DNA of 64,000 bases, taken from NCBI RefSeq assembly GCF_019977295.1, contig NZ_AP024651.1, forward strand, positions 620,001-684,000, read 5' to 3'. Below are positions 1 through 7,685 of the stretch, one piece after another. The position numbers were made by a program, and so were the translations under genes. The notes below the pieces were generated by a model, which did not search any database, was not told the DNA's origin, and was given only the letters and a program-made list of their open reading frames with translations. The DNA is from Arthrobacter sp. StoSoilB20. GTDB lineage: Bacteria > Actinomycetota > Actinomycetes > Actinomycetales > Micrococcaceae. The stretch's first letter is position 1. Each line of letters opens with the position of its first letter.

Positions 1-293
1 ACCTCTTCCTGCAAATCCAGAAGGACACCGGTGTTTCGTACTTGTTCGTGTCCCACGACCTCGACGTCGTCCGGCACATCAGCCACCGGGTGGCCGTGAT
101 GTACCACGGCGAAATCGTGGAGCAGGGCCCCGCCGAGGTAGTCACCCGCGATCCCGAACACCCCTACACCCAGCGCCTCTTGCTGGCCTCGCCCGTGCCG
201 GACCCTGACCGGCAGGAACAACGCCGGGCAGACCGTCACCGCTTGCTCGCGAACCAGCACAGCCAAATCGAACAGCAAGGTGCCGTGGCCTGA
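1..293 (+). CDS. ABC transporter ATP-binding protein, oligopeptide/dipeptide type (C-terminal part)
   Basis: The gene enters from the left edge; the first complete codon is at base 3. The visible tail has the switch histidine in the H-loop (FVSHDLDVVRHISHRVAVMY) and the ending typical of OppD/OppF/DppD ATPases (GEIVEQGPAEVV, then DPEHPYTQRLLLASPVPDP). Proteins of this kind power import of peptides or, in actinobacteria, often of oligosaccharides. It lies 62 bp upstream of a sugar isomerase and a Gfo/Idh dehydrogenase on the same strand, so a sugar-derived substrate is plausible. Walker motifs and the rest of the transporter are outside the window. Confidence 0.85.
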   Translation, partial: LFLQIQKDTGVSYLFVSHDLDVVRHISHRVAVMYHGEIVEQGPAEVVTRDPEHPYTQRLLLASPVPDPDRQEQRRADRHRLLANQHSQIEQQGAVA

Positions 294-355
294 ACAGCCA
301 AGCACCCCAACAGCGACCCAGGGTCCGGAAGGGCCCAAGAACCCCGGAGGAAAAA

Positions 356-1216
356 GTGGCCACAATAGGCGTCCAAGCCATGATGCTGAAGGACAGTTTT
401 GCTGACATTGGAGCGTTCGAAACGCTCCGCAAGGTCAGCGCGATCGGCTACAACGCCGTCGAAATTTCCCAGATTCCCATGACCCCTGCGAACGTGGACG
501 AGCTGGACCGCTCCCGCACGGAGCTGGGAATGGACATCGCGGCGCTGTCGGTCAACATTGAAGGCCGCAAGGGCATGCCCGTGGAATCACTGGCGGACAA
601 CTTCGACAAGATCGTGGATGACGCCAAGCGCCTGGACAGCTCCTTGCTGCGGATCGGCATGCTTCCTTTTGGAGCCATGAAATCCCTGGACTCAGTGATT
701 GAATTCGCCAAGCAAGCCAACGGCTATGCGGAACGGCTGCAGGAACAGGGCATCAGCCTTTATTACCACAACCACCACATTGAGTTCGCGAAGTTCGACG
801 GCAAGTACATGCTGGACATCATCGCGGAGAACTCCCCGGCGATGGGCATGGAGATTGACGTCCATTGGGTGCAGCGCGGTGGCCTGGATCCTGTGCGGAC
901 CCTGGAAAAGTATGCGGGCAAGACTGCCATGGTGCACCTGAAGGACTACAGGATCGGCCAACTGCCGGAAGCATCCTTCGGGCTCTTGGAAAAGGGCGAT
1001 TTCGCCGGTTTCATGGCCGAGTTCCGGAACGTCGTGCAGTTCGCCGAAGTGGGCGAAGGCAACCTGGACTTCCCCTCGATCATTCCTGCTGCCGTCGCCG
1101 CAGGCGCGCAGTACCTCCTGGTGGAGCAGGACGAACTGTACGGACGCACTATGTGGGATGCCCTCCAGACCTCGTACGACAACCTGGTGGCCATGGGCCA
1201 CGCCGACCTTTTCTAG
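356..1216 (+). CDS. Sugar phosphate isomerase/epimerase family protein
   Basis: A 286-residue TIM-barrel protein of the xylose isomerase-like/AP endonuclease 2 superfamily. Candidate metal ligands sit at the ends of predicted strands: Glu166 in GMEIDVHW, His194 in VHLKDY and Glu257 in LLVEQDEL. The GTG start is chosen because GGAGG lies 5 nt upstream. Family members isomerise or epimerise free or phosphorylated sugars and inositol derivatives. The next gene, 24 bp downstream, is a Gfo/Idh dehydrogenase; such pairs commonly degrade modified sugars or inositols by an oxidation-epimerisation route. The exact substrate cannot be read from the sequence. Confidence 0.85.
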   Translation: MATIGVQAMMLKDSFADIGAFETLRKVSAIGYNAVEISQIPMTPANVDELDRSRTELGMDIAALSVNIEGRKGMPVESLADNFDKIVDDAKRLDSSLLRIGMLPFGAMKSLDSVIEFAKQANGYAERLQEQGISLYYHNHHIEFAKFDGKYMLDIIAENSPAMGMEIDVHWVQRGGLDPVRTLEKYAGKTAMVHLKDYRIGQLPEASFGLLEKGDFAGFMAEFRNVVQFAEVGEGNLDFPSIIPAAVAAGAQYLLVEQDELYGRTMWDALQTSYDNLVAMGHADLF

Positions 1217-1240
1217 ATTCCCACACAGGAGATTCCGTTC

Positions 1241-2407
1241 ATGAGTAAAAAAGTACGCCTCGGCATCATCGGCCTTGGCCAGCAGGGCGGCGCCTATGCC
1301 CGGTTCATCAATGATGGGCTGGTCCCGAACATGGAGATCGCCGCTATTTGCGACATCGATCCCGCGAAGAAGGAGCTCGCAGCCTCCCAGTACCCAGGTG
1401 TCCCGTTCTTTGAGGACTACATCACGATGCTGGAGAGCGGTGCGGTGGATGCGATAGTTACCTGCGTGCCGCACTTCCTGCACCCGGAGATGGCCATCGA
1501 AACCCTCAAGCGCAACATCCACGCACTCGTGGAGAAACCTGCCGGCGTTTACACCAAGCAGGTGAAGGAGCTCAACGAGTTCGCGGCCTCCAAGCCGGAG
1601 CTCTCCTTCGGCATCATGTTCAACCAGCGCAACAACCCGTTGTACAAGAAGCTCAAGGAGATCGTCGATAACGGCGAGATCGGCAGCATTCGCCGCACCA
1701 ACTGGATCATCACCAACTGGTGGCGTCCGCAGGGTTACTACAACTCCAGCGAATGGCGCGCCACGTGGGGCGGCGAGGGCGGCGGCGTCCTGGTCAACCA
1801 GGCCCCGCACCAGCTGGACCTCTGGCAGTGGATCTGTGGCGTCCCGAAGTCGGTGTACTCGAAGGTGGCGTTCGGCTTCCGCCGTGACATCGCCGTCGAG
1901 GATGAAGTGACCGCCGTCGTGGATTATGGCGACGGCGCCACCGGCGTTTTCGTCACGGCCACCCACGACATCGTGGGAACCGACAGGTTCGAAATCCTGG
2001 GCGACCAAGGCAAGATCGTGGTGGAAGACAGCAAAGTGGCCACGGTTACCCGCCTGGTCAAGCCGGAGAGGGAAATCAGCGACTCGATGGGCATGGACGA
2101 TGTCCGCAAGCTCTTCATGGGCCAGCTGAACCGGGAAGAGCTCTACAGCACGGAAGTCATTGAATTCGAGTCCGTCTGGGGCGGCCAGCATGCAGGGGTC
2201 CTGGAGAACTTTGCTGCCAACATCCTGGACGGTACTCCGCTGCTGGCCCCGGGCTCCGATGGCATCAACGGTGTCCGTTTGGCCAACGCCATCCACCTCT
2301 CGGCCTGGACGGGCAAGGAAGTGGCGCTGGACTTTGACGAGGACGAGTTCCTGCATGAACTGAACAAGCGAATCGCCGAAGAGGGCAAGTTCGCCGAACG
2401 ATCCTAA
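1241..2407 (+). CDS. Gfo/Idh/MocA family NAD(P)-dependent oxidoreductase
   Basis: A 388-residue protein with an N-terminal Rossmann fold (GLGQQGGAY near residues 11-19) and the family EKP motif at residues 98-100, whose lysine acts in hydride transfer. The C-terminal half is the usual substrate-binding sheet. AGGAG lies about 10 nt upstream of the ATG. It follows the sugar isomerase by 24 bp and is closed by a strong terminator at 2431-2470, so the two form one transcription unit, probably with the ABC transporter before them. Likely role is oxidation of a sugar or inositol hydroxyl. No specific substrate assigned. Confidence 0.88.
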   Translation: MSKKVRLGIIGLGQQGGAYARFINDGLVPNMEIAAICDIDPAKKELAASQYPGVPFFEDYITMLESGAVDAIVTCVPHFLHPEMAIETLKRNIHALVEKPAGVYTKQVKELNEFAASKPELSFGIMFNQRNNPLYKKLKEIVDNGEIGSIRRTNWIITNWWRPQGYYNSSEWRATWGGEGGGVLVNQAPHQLDLWQWICGVPKSVYSKVAFGFRRDIAVEDEVTAVVDYGDGATGVFVTATHDIVGTDRFEILGDQGKIVVEDSKVATVTRLVKPEREISDSMGMDDVRKLFMGQLNREELYSTEVIEFESVWGGQHAGVLENFAANILDGTPLLAPGSDGINGVRLANAIHLSAWTGKEVALDFDEDEFLHELNKRIAEEGKFAERS

Positions 2408-2430
2408 GCGGGACGTTTCACAGAGGGCGG

Positions 2431-2470
2431 GGCCGGTTGCCAACAAATGGATGGCAACCGGCCTGTTTTT
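2431..2470 (+). terminator. Intrinsic terminator whose arms match LacI operator half-sites
   Basis: Perfect 12-bp arms GGCCGGTTGCCA (2431-2442) and TGGCAACCGGCC (2452-2463) enclose a 9-nt loop and are followed by TGTTTTTG. It ends the dehydrogenase unit. The half-sequence TGGCAACCGG is also found at 3600-3609 upstream of uxaC, so this DNA may also be an operator for the LacI regulator whose leaderless start is only 34 bp further on. Confidence 0.8.
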
Positions 2471-2484
2471 GTTGCCATGCGGTC

Positions 2485-2496
2485 TACGATGGAGCG
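2485..2496 (+). promoter_or_regulatory. -10 element of a leaderless lacI-type promoter
   Basis: TACGAT (2485-2490) is followed by exactly 6 nt and then GTG at 2497. This geometry puts the expected transcription start on the start codon itself and decides the start over any upstream codon. No convincing -35 element is seen. Confidence 0.5.
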
Positions 2497-3543
2497 GTGA
2501 CTGACGTGACGAGCAACGGAGCAGCACCCGCCCCTGCCAAAAGAGGGCGGGGGGAGAAGTCTTCTGCCACGATCTATGACATCGCCAAGCTGGCGGGGGT
2601 GAATCCCTCCACCGTCTCGCGTGCCCTGAGCAAGCCCGGCCGTGTCAGCGCCAAGACGCAGAAGATCATTGAGGATGCTGCCGCTGAGCTGAACTACCAG
2701 GTGAACCCTTTTGCACGTGCCCTGCCTACAGGCCGTACACAGACCATCGGCTTGATCGTTGCGGACATCACCAACCCCACGTTCTTCGACATCATCCGCG
2801 GCGCTGAAACCACCGGTTCGGCCCGGGACTACACTCTGGTCCTGGCTGAGTCAGCGGAGTCGCCGGAAACGGAAGTGACCGCGGCCCGCCGGCTCCTGAG
2901 CACGGTGGACGGACTGATCCTGGCCAGCCCGCGCATGGACGACGACCACATCCGTGCTTTGGCTGCGGACAAACCCGTCGCCGTCATCAACCGCGAGATC
3001 CAAGGCGTTCCGTGCGTGGTTCCGGACGTCAACAAGGGCATCAGCGAGGCCGTGCGCAGCCTGGCCGCCAATGGCCACGAGAAGCTCGCGTACGTGGCCG
3101 GCCCCAAGCAGTCCTGGATGACGGCCCGCCGCTGGGACGGCGTCAAAGCCGCCGCCGAGTGGTCCAAGCTCAGCGCGGTGCGCCTTGAGTCGTCCAAACC
3201 AACGGTCGACGGCGGCCGGCAGGTTGCGCGCGACGTCCTGGAAAGCGGGGCGACGGCGGTGATCACCTACAACGACCTCCTGGCCATCGGGCTGATGCAG
3301 GAACTGCAGGCCGGCGGCATGCGCGTTCCGGACCAGATCAGCATTGTTGGCTTTGATGACATCTTTGGCGCCGATTTCACCACTCCTGCCCTCACGACGG
3401 TCCGTTCGCCGTTGGGGGAGTGCGGCACCCGCGCCGTGACCATCCTCCTGGACATGCTCCAAGGCCATGACGCTCCCGGCGAAGCAGTCCGGGTGGAAAC
3501 GGAGCTCGTGGTGCGCGGCTCCAGTGGGCGCCTGCTGGCGTAG
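2497..3543 (+). CDS. LacI family transcriptional regulator (probable uronate operon repressor)
   Basis: A 348-residue regulator. The N-terminal helix-turn-helix (TIYDIAKLAGVNPSTVSRAL, about residues 25-44) and hinge are followed by a periplasmic-binding-protein-like sensor domain ending in GFDDIFGADFTTPALTTVR. An in-frame extension of 20 codons is possible but lacks family similarity and would start inside the terminator; the leaderless -10 at 2485 supports the GTG used here. The gene lies immediately before uxaC and is co-oriented, with two palindromic operator candidates in between, so it probably represses the glucuronate genes and possibly itself. The inducer is unknown. Confidence 0.88.
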   Translation: MTDVTSNGAAPAPAKRGRGEKSSATIYDIAKLAGVNPSTVSRALSKPGRVSAKTQKIIEDAAAELNYQVNPFARALPTGRTQTIGLIVADITNPTFFDIIRGAETTGSARDYTLVLAESAESPETEVTAARRLLSTVDGLILASPRMDDDHIRALAADKPVAVINREIQGVPCVVPDVNKGISEAVRSLAANGHEKLAYVAGPKQSWMTARRWDGVKAAAEWSKLSAVRLESSKPTVDGGRQVARDVLESGATAVITYNDLLAIGLMQELQAGGMRVPDQISIVGFDDIFGADFTTPALTTVRSPLGECGTRAVTILLDMLQGHDAPGEAVRVETELVVRGSSGRLLA

Positions 3544-3581
3544 TTTCCCCAACAGTTGCTGTTGTGTGAACAGCCCTGTCG

Positions 3582-3645
3582 CAACTAGTTGGCAATTTTT
3601 GGCAACCGGTTGACAAAAGTTGGACATGGCGGCCAAGATTGATCT
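3582..3645 (+). promoter_or_regulatory. Double LacI operator and leaderless promoter of the uxaC operon
   Basis: Two perfect 10-bp palindromes, CAACTAGTTG (3582-3591) and CAACCGGTTG (3603-3612), have centres exactly 21 bp apart, two helical turns. The second overlaps a consensus -35 TTGACA (3610-3615). A -10-like CAAGAT (3634-3639, 18-bp spacer) lies 6 nt before the uxaC ATG, so the transcript is expected to be leaderless. LacI binding here would block RNA polymerase. Confidence 0.65.
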
Positions 3646-5052
3646 ATGTCACAGTCCATCGCAGCACACCCTGACCGGCTCCTGCCCGCAGATCCCGGGA
3701 CGCGCAGCATCGCGCGGTCCTTGCTGGAGCGCGTCCAGGACCTGCCCATCATTTCCCCGCACGGCCACGTTGACGCCGCAGTCATCGAGCAGAACACGCC
3801 GTTCCCCGATCCCGCTGCCCTCCTGGTCAGCCCGGACCACTACGTCACCCGCCTGATCCACGCCAACGGTGTTCCGATGGATCAGCTGCTTGCCGGCACC
3901 GCGTCCGCACCGGAGTCCCGGCAGATCTGGCGCACCTTCGTGGAGGCCTGGCCCCTGTTCGAGGGAACAGCTTCCGGATACTGGCTGCGCACGCAGTTCG
4001 ACAACGTCTTCAAGCTCGGCGCCGACCTCAGCGAGCTTCCTGCCGATGCAAGCTACGACGCCATTGCCGCCAAGCTGGTGGAACCGGACTTCCGCCCGCG
4101 GCAACTCTTCAAGGACTTCAACATCGAGGTCCTGGCCACCACGGATGATCCCCTGGACAACCTGGCCAGCCACAAAGCCCTGTCCGAGGACCCGAGCTTC
4201 AACGGCCGCGTCCTGCCCACCTTCCGCCCGGACGCCTACCTGAACGTGGCCCACCCCAGCTGGAGCTCCAACGTGGACCGGCTCATCGAGGCCGCTGCCG
4301 ACGGCGCCACCGGCTACGCCGGCTACATCGCAGCGCTGGAAAACCGGCGTCGTTATTTCGTGGAACATGGCGCTGTCTCCGCAGACCACGGCGTCCGCAC
4401 CCCGGCCACGCTCAAGCTGGACCCTGCCGACGCTGAAGCGCTCTTCGAACGGGCCCGCGCCGGCAAGGCAACGGCCGCAGACCGCGATGCGTTCGAGGCC
4501 CACATGATGTACCAGATGGCCCGGATGTCCGTGGAGGACGGCCTGGTCATGACCATCCACCCAGGCTCGTACCGGAACCACCACGGGCCCACCTTCGAGA
4601 ACTTTGGCGCCGACACCGGCCACGATATTCCGTTTGCCGTGAACTACACCGAGGCCGTCCGTCCGTTGCTGCAGGACTTCGGCACGGCCAAGGATTTCCA
4701 CCTGGTGCTCTTCACCCTGGATGAGACGGTGTTCTCCCGCGAACTGGCGCCTCTGGCCGGCTTCTACCCATCCGTCTACATCGGTGCCCCCTGGTGGTTC
4801 CTCGACGCACCGGACGCCATGTTGCGCTTCCGTTCGGCCGTCACTGAAACCGCCGGATTCTCCCGCTCCTCGGGGTTCATTGATGACACCCGGGCCTTCT
4901 GCTCCATCCCGGCACGGCACGACGCCTCCCGCAGGATCGAAGCCGCCTTCCTCGCGCGTCTCGTAGCCGAGCACCGCGTGACTGAAGACCGCGCGCATGA
5001 GCTGATCCTCGACGTCGTCGATTCCTCGCCCCGACGGGTGTTCAAGCTATGA
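3646..5052 (+). CDS. uxaC: Glucuronate isomerase
   Basis: A 468-residue uronate isomerase of the amidohydrolase superfamily, converting D-glucuronate to D-fructuronate (and galacturonate to tagaturonate). The N-terminal metal motif HGH is at residues 39-41 (ISPHGHVDAA). Family landmarks include the FRPDAYLN stretch, the HPGSYRNHH segment and the C-terminal SRRVFKL-like end. No Shine-Dalgarno precedes the ATG, in agreement with the leaderless promoter. The stop overlaps the next gene by ATGA. It is the first enzyme of the uronate operon. Confidence 0.95.
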   Translation: MSQSIAAHPDRLLPADPGTRSIARSLLERVQDLPIISPHGHVDAAVIEQNTPFPDPAALLVSPDHYVTRLIHANGVPMDQLLAGTASAPESRQIWRTFVEAWPLFEGTASGYWLRTQFDNVFKLGADLSELPADASYDAIAAKLVEPDFRPRQLFKDFNIEVLATTDDPLDNLASHKALSEDPSFNGRVLPTFRPDAYLNVAHPSWSSNVDRLIEAAADGATGYAGYIAALENRRRYFVEHGAVSADHGVRTPATLKLDPADAEALFERARAGKATAADRDAFEAHMMYQMARMSVEDGLVMTIHPGSYRNHHGPTFENFGADTGHDIPFAVNYTEAVRPLLQDFGTAKDFHLVLFTLDETVFSRELAPLAGFYPSVYIGAPWWFLDAPDAMLRFRSAVTETAGFSRSSGFIDDTRAFCSIPARHDASRRIEAAFLARLVAEHRVTEDRAHELILDVVDSSPRRVFKL

Positions 5053-6419
5053 CCGCCGGACTTCCGCGCCTGGGCCGCGACGTTGCGCCCCGCCCCAAAG
5101 CGCCAGTGCGCATCGTTCACCTGGGCCTTGGCGCCTTCCACCGTTCGCATCAGGCCTGGTTCACCCAGCACGCCGGTGACGCGGGGGAGTGGGGCATCGC
5201 CTCCTTCACTGGTCGACGCCCGGACGCAGCCGAGGTCCTGGCCGCCCAGGACGGTTTGTTCACCGTGGTGGAGCGCTCGGATTCGGGCGACACCTTTGAG
5301 GTTGTGGGTAGCATCGTTGAGGCCGTGGATGGCGCCAACATTGGCCGGCTGGTTGAATTGCTCGCCGCGCCGCAGACATCGGTGGTCACCCTGACCATCA
5401 CGGAAGCGGCGTACGGCCTCGGTGCCGGAGACGCCCCGCTGCTGGTCTCCGGCCAGGAACCCACGACGCCGTTGGGCCGCTTGGTCTTGGGCCTCGCCGC
5501 ACGCAAGGACGCCGACGCCGGACCCCTCGCCGTGGTTTCCTGCGACAACCTCTCGGACAACGGCAACGTGGCCAAGGAAGGGGTGCTGGGTATCGCCCGG
5601 GACCTCGACGGCGGCCTGGCAGCCTGGATCGAGGCGAACGTCAGCTTCGTGAGCACCTCCGTCGACCGGATTACGCCGCGAACCACCCCTGAAGACGTTG
5701 CCCTGGTGGCCCGCGAGTGCGGCTACCGGGATGAGGCGCCCGTGGTTGCCGAGCCCTTCCGCAACTGGGTGCTCAGCGGTGATTTCCCCGCCGGCCGGCC
5801 TCGCTGGGAAGACGCGGGGGCTGTGTTTGTGGGCGGGATCGAGCCCTACGAGAACCGCAAGCTGTGGCTGCTCAACGGCGCGCACTCCATCCTGGCCTAT
5901 GCCGGCCAGCTGCGCGGACACTCCACGGTGGCCGAAGCACTGGCCGACCCGGTGTGCCTGCAGGCTGTGGAGGACTTCTGGGACGAAGCATCCAGGCACC
6001 TCTCCGGTGACGATCTCCACATTCCCGAGTACAGGGCCGCACTCCTGGAGCGCTTCGGCAACTCCCGGATCGCCCACCACTTGGCCCAGATTGCCATGGA
6101 CGCCAGCACCAAGTTGCGAATGCGGGCAGTTCCCGTGCTGCGGGCTGAACGCGCGGCCGGCCGGAGTGGTGAAGCCGCAGCCCGGATGATCGCCGTGTGG
6201 GCTGCCTATGTGGAGTCCAACCCGGGCCTTCAGGATCCCCAAGCTGCAGGCGTGGAGCAGGCCAACAGGCTGGCCGGCGTTGAGCGTATCGCTGCCTTGG
6301 TCTCCCTGCTGGATTCCGAGCTCGCGTGGGACCCCTCCGTAGTGGAGCTGGTCCATCGCCTCAGCCAGGCATTCGCACCCCGCAAGCAAGCGGTTGCCAC
6401 CAGCGGCAATCCGAATTAA
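5049..6419 (+). CDS. uxuB: Mannitol dehydrogenase family protein, probable fructuronate reductase
   Basis: A 456-residue long-chain polyol dehydrogenase. It has the N-terminal dinucleotide motif HLGLGAFHRSHQA near residues 24-36 and the active-site region ENRKLWLLNGAHS near residues 270-282. The family includes mannitol 2-dehydrogenase, tagaturonate reductase and fructuronate reductase. Position between uxaC (4-bp overlap) and a ManD-type dehydratase makes D-fructuronate to D-mannonate the likely reaction. The family alone does not prove the substrate. Confidence 0.88.
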   Translation: MTAGLPRLGRDVAPRPKAPVRIVHLGLGAFHRSHQAWFTQHAGDAGEWGIASFTGRRPDAAEVLAAQDGLFTVVERSDSGDTFEVVGSIVEAVDGANIGRLVELLAAPQTSVVTLTITEAAYGLGAGDAPLLVSGQEPTTPLGRLVLGLAARKDADAGPLAVVSCDNLSDNGNVAKEGVLGIARDLDGGLAAWIEANVSFVSTSVDRITPRTTPEDVALVARECGYRDEAPVVAEPFRNWVLSGDFPAGRPRWEDAGAVFVGGIEPYENRKLWLLNGAHSILAYAGQLRGHSTVAEALADPVCLQAVEDFWDEASRHLSGDDLHIPEYRAALLERFGNSRIAHHLAQIAMDASTKLRMRAVPVLRAERAAGRSGEAAARMIAVWAAYVESNPGLQDPQAAGVEQANRLAGVERIAALVSLLDSELAWDPSVVELVHRLSQAFAPRKQAVATSGNPN

Positions 6420-6455
6420 CAACCTAACCACCAGCCACATCCCGAAAGGAAAGCT

Positions 6456-7685
6456 GTGAAAATCATTGCCGCTGAAGTCTTTGTGACCAGCCCGTCCCGT
6501 AACTTCGTCACTCTGCGCATCACCACGGAGGACGGTGTGACAGGCATCGGTGACGCTACCCTCAACGGCCGTGAACTTGCCGTCGCCGCGTACCTCAAAG
6601 AACACGTGGCGCAGCTGCTGATCGGGAAGGACCCGCACAGGATCGAGGACACCTGGCAGTTCCTGTATCGCAGCTCCTACTGGCGCCGCGGCCCAGTCAC
6701 CATGGCGGCCATTGCCGCCGTCGACATGGCGCTGTGGGACATCAAGGGCAAGGTTGCCGGGATGCCGGTGTACCAGCTGCTCGGTGGTGCATCCCGGAAC
6801 GGGCTGCGCGCCTACGGGCACGCATCCGGTGCCGACATTCCGTCCTTGTTCGACTCCGTGCGGGAGCACCTGGAACTGGGCTACAAGTCCATCCGGATCC
6901 AAACGGCAGTCCCCGGCATCAAGGCTGTCTATGGGGTGGCCGCCCAGGCCCAGGCTTCGGGTGAACGCTATGACTACGAGCCCGCCGGCCGCGGCAACTT
7001 CCCCCTGGAAGAAGACTGGGACACCCGCGCCTACCTGCGCCACCTGCCCACCGTTTTCGAGGCCGTGCGCAACGAGTTCGGCCCCGAAATCCCCCTGCTG
7101 CATGACGGCCACCACCGCATGACCCCCATCCAGGCTGCCAAGCTGGGCAAGGCGCTGGAACCTTACGACCTCTTCTGGCTCGAGGACTGCACCCCGGCCG
7201 AGAACCAGGAAGGGCTGCGCCTGGTCCGCCAGCACACCACCACCCCGCTGGCCATCGGCGAAATCTTCAACACCGTGTTCGACTTCCAGACCCTCATCAA
7301 GGAACAGCTGATCGACTACGTCCGCGCAGCCTCCACCCACTTCGGCGGCATCTCACCGCTGAAAAAGGTCATGGACTTCGCCGCGCAGTACCAGATCAAG
7401 TCCGGCTTCCACGGCCCCACGGACATCTCCCCGGTGGGATTCGCCGCCCAGCTGCACGTCGGCCTGGCCATCCACAACTACGGCATCCAGGAATACATGC
7501 AGCACTCGGACAAGACCAATGAGGTCTTCCAGCAGTCCATGACCTTCAAGGACGGCTACCTGCACCCGGGCGACAACCCCGGCATCGGCGTCGAATTCAA
7601 CGAAGAAGCCGCAGCCGCTTTCCCGTACCAGCAGGCCTACCTGCCCTACAACCGCCTCGTGGACGGCACTGTTCATGACTGGTGA
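6456..7685 (+). CDS. manD: ManD-type D-mannonate dehydratase (enolase superfamily)
   Basis: A 409-residue enolase-superfamily acid-sugar dehydratase (RspA/ManD group), expected to convert D-mannonate to 2-keto-3-deoxygluconate. Features include the capping-domain residues [14 protein letters not shown], metal-binding acids in [19 protein letters not shown] and AIGEIF, and the [13 protein letters not shown] active-site loop. GTG start with AAAGGAAAG just upstream. It supplies the dehydration step after the reductase, replacing the usual UxuA. The stop overlaps the next gene by 11 bp, indicating translational coupling. Confidence 0.92.
   Translation: MKIIAAEVFVTSPSRNFVTLRITTEDGVTGIGDATLNGRELAVAAYLKEHVAQLLIGKDPHRIEDTWQFLYRSSYWRRGPVTMAAIAAVDMALWDIKGKVAGMPVYQLLGGASRNGLRAYGHASGADIPSLFDSVREHLELGYKSIRIQTAVPGIKAVYGVAAQAQASGERYDYEPAGRGNFPLEEDWDTRAYLRHLPTVFEAVRNEFGPEIPLLHDGHHRMTPIQAAKLGKALEPYDLFWLEDCTPAENQEGLRLVRQHTTTPLAIGEIFNTVFDFQTLIKEQLIDYVRAASTHFGGISPLKKVMDFAAQYQIKSGFHGPTDISPVGFAAQLHVGLAIHNYGIQEYMQHSDKTNEVFQQSMTFKDGYLHPGDNPGIGVEFNEEAAAAFPYQQAYLPYNRLVDGTVHDW

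Noticed and set aside
692..2527. Long minus-strand open frame (about 611 codons) opposite the isomerase and Gfo/Idh genes
   Set aside because: Antisense to two clear genes; composition is that expected from the complementary frame of GC-rich codons and no family motif is seen.
4776..7340. Minus-strand open frame of about 854 codons opposite uxaC-uxuB-manD
   Set aside because: Entirely antisense to well-supported enzymes, no recognisable domain, His/Gly/Val-rich shadow composition.
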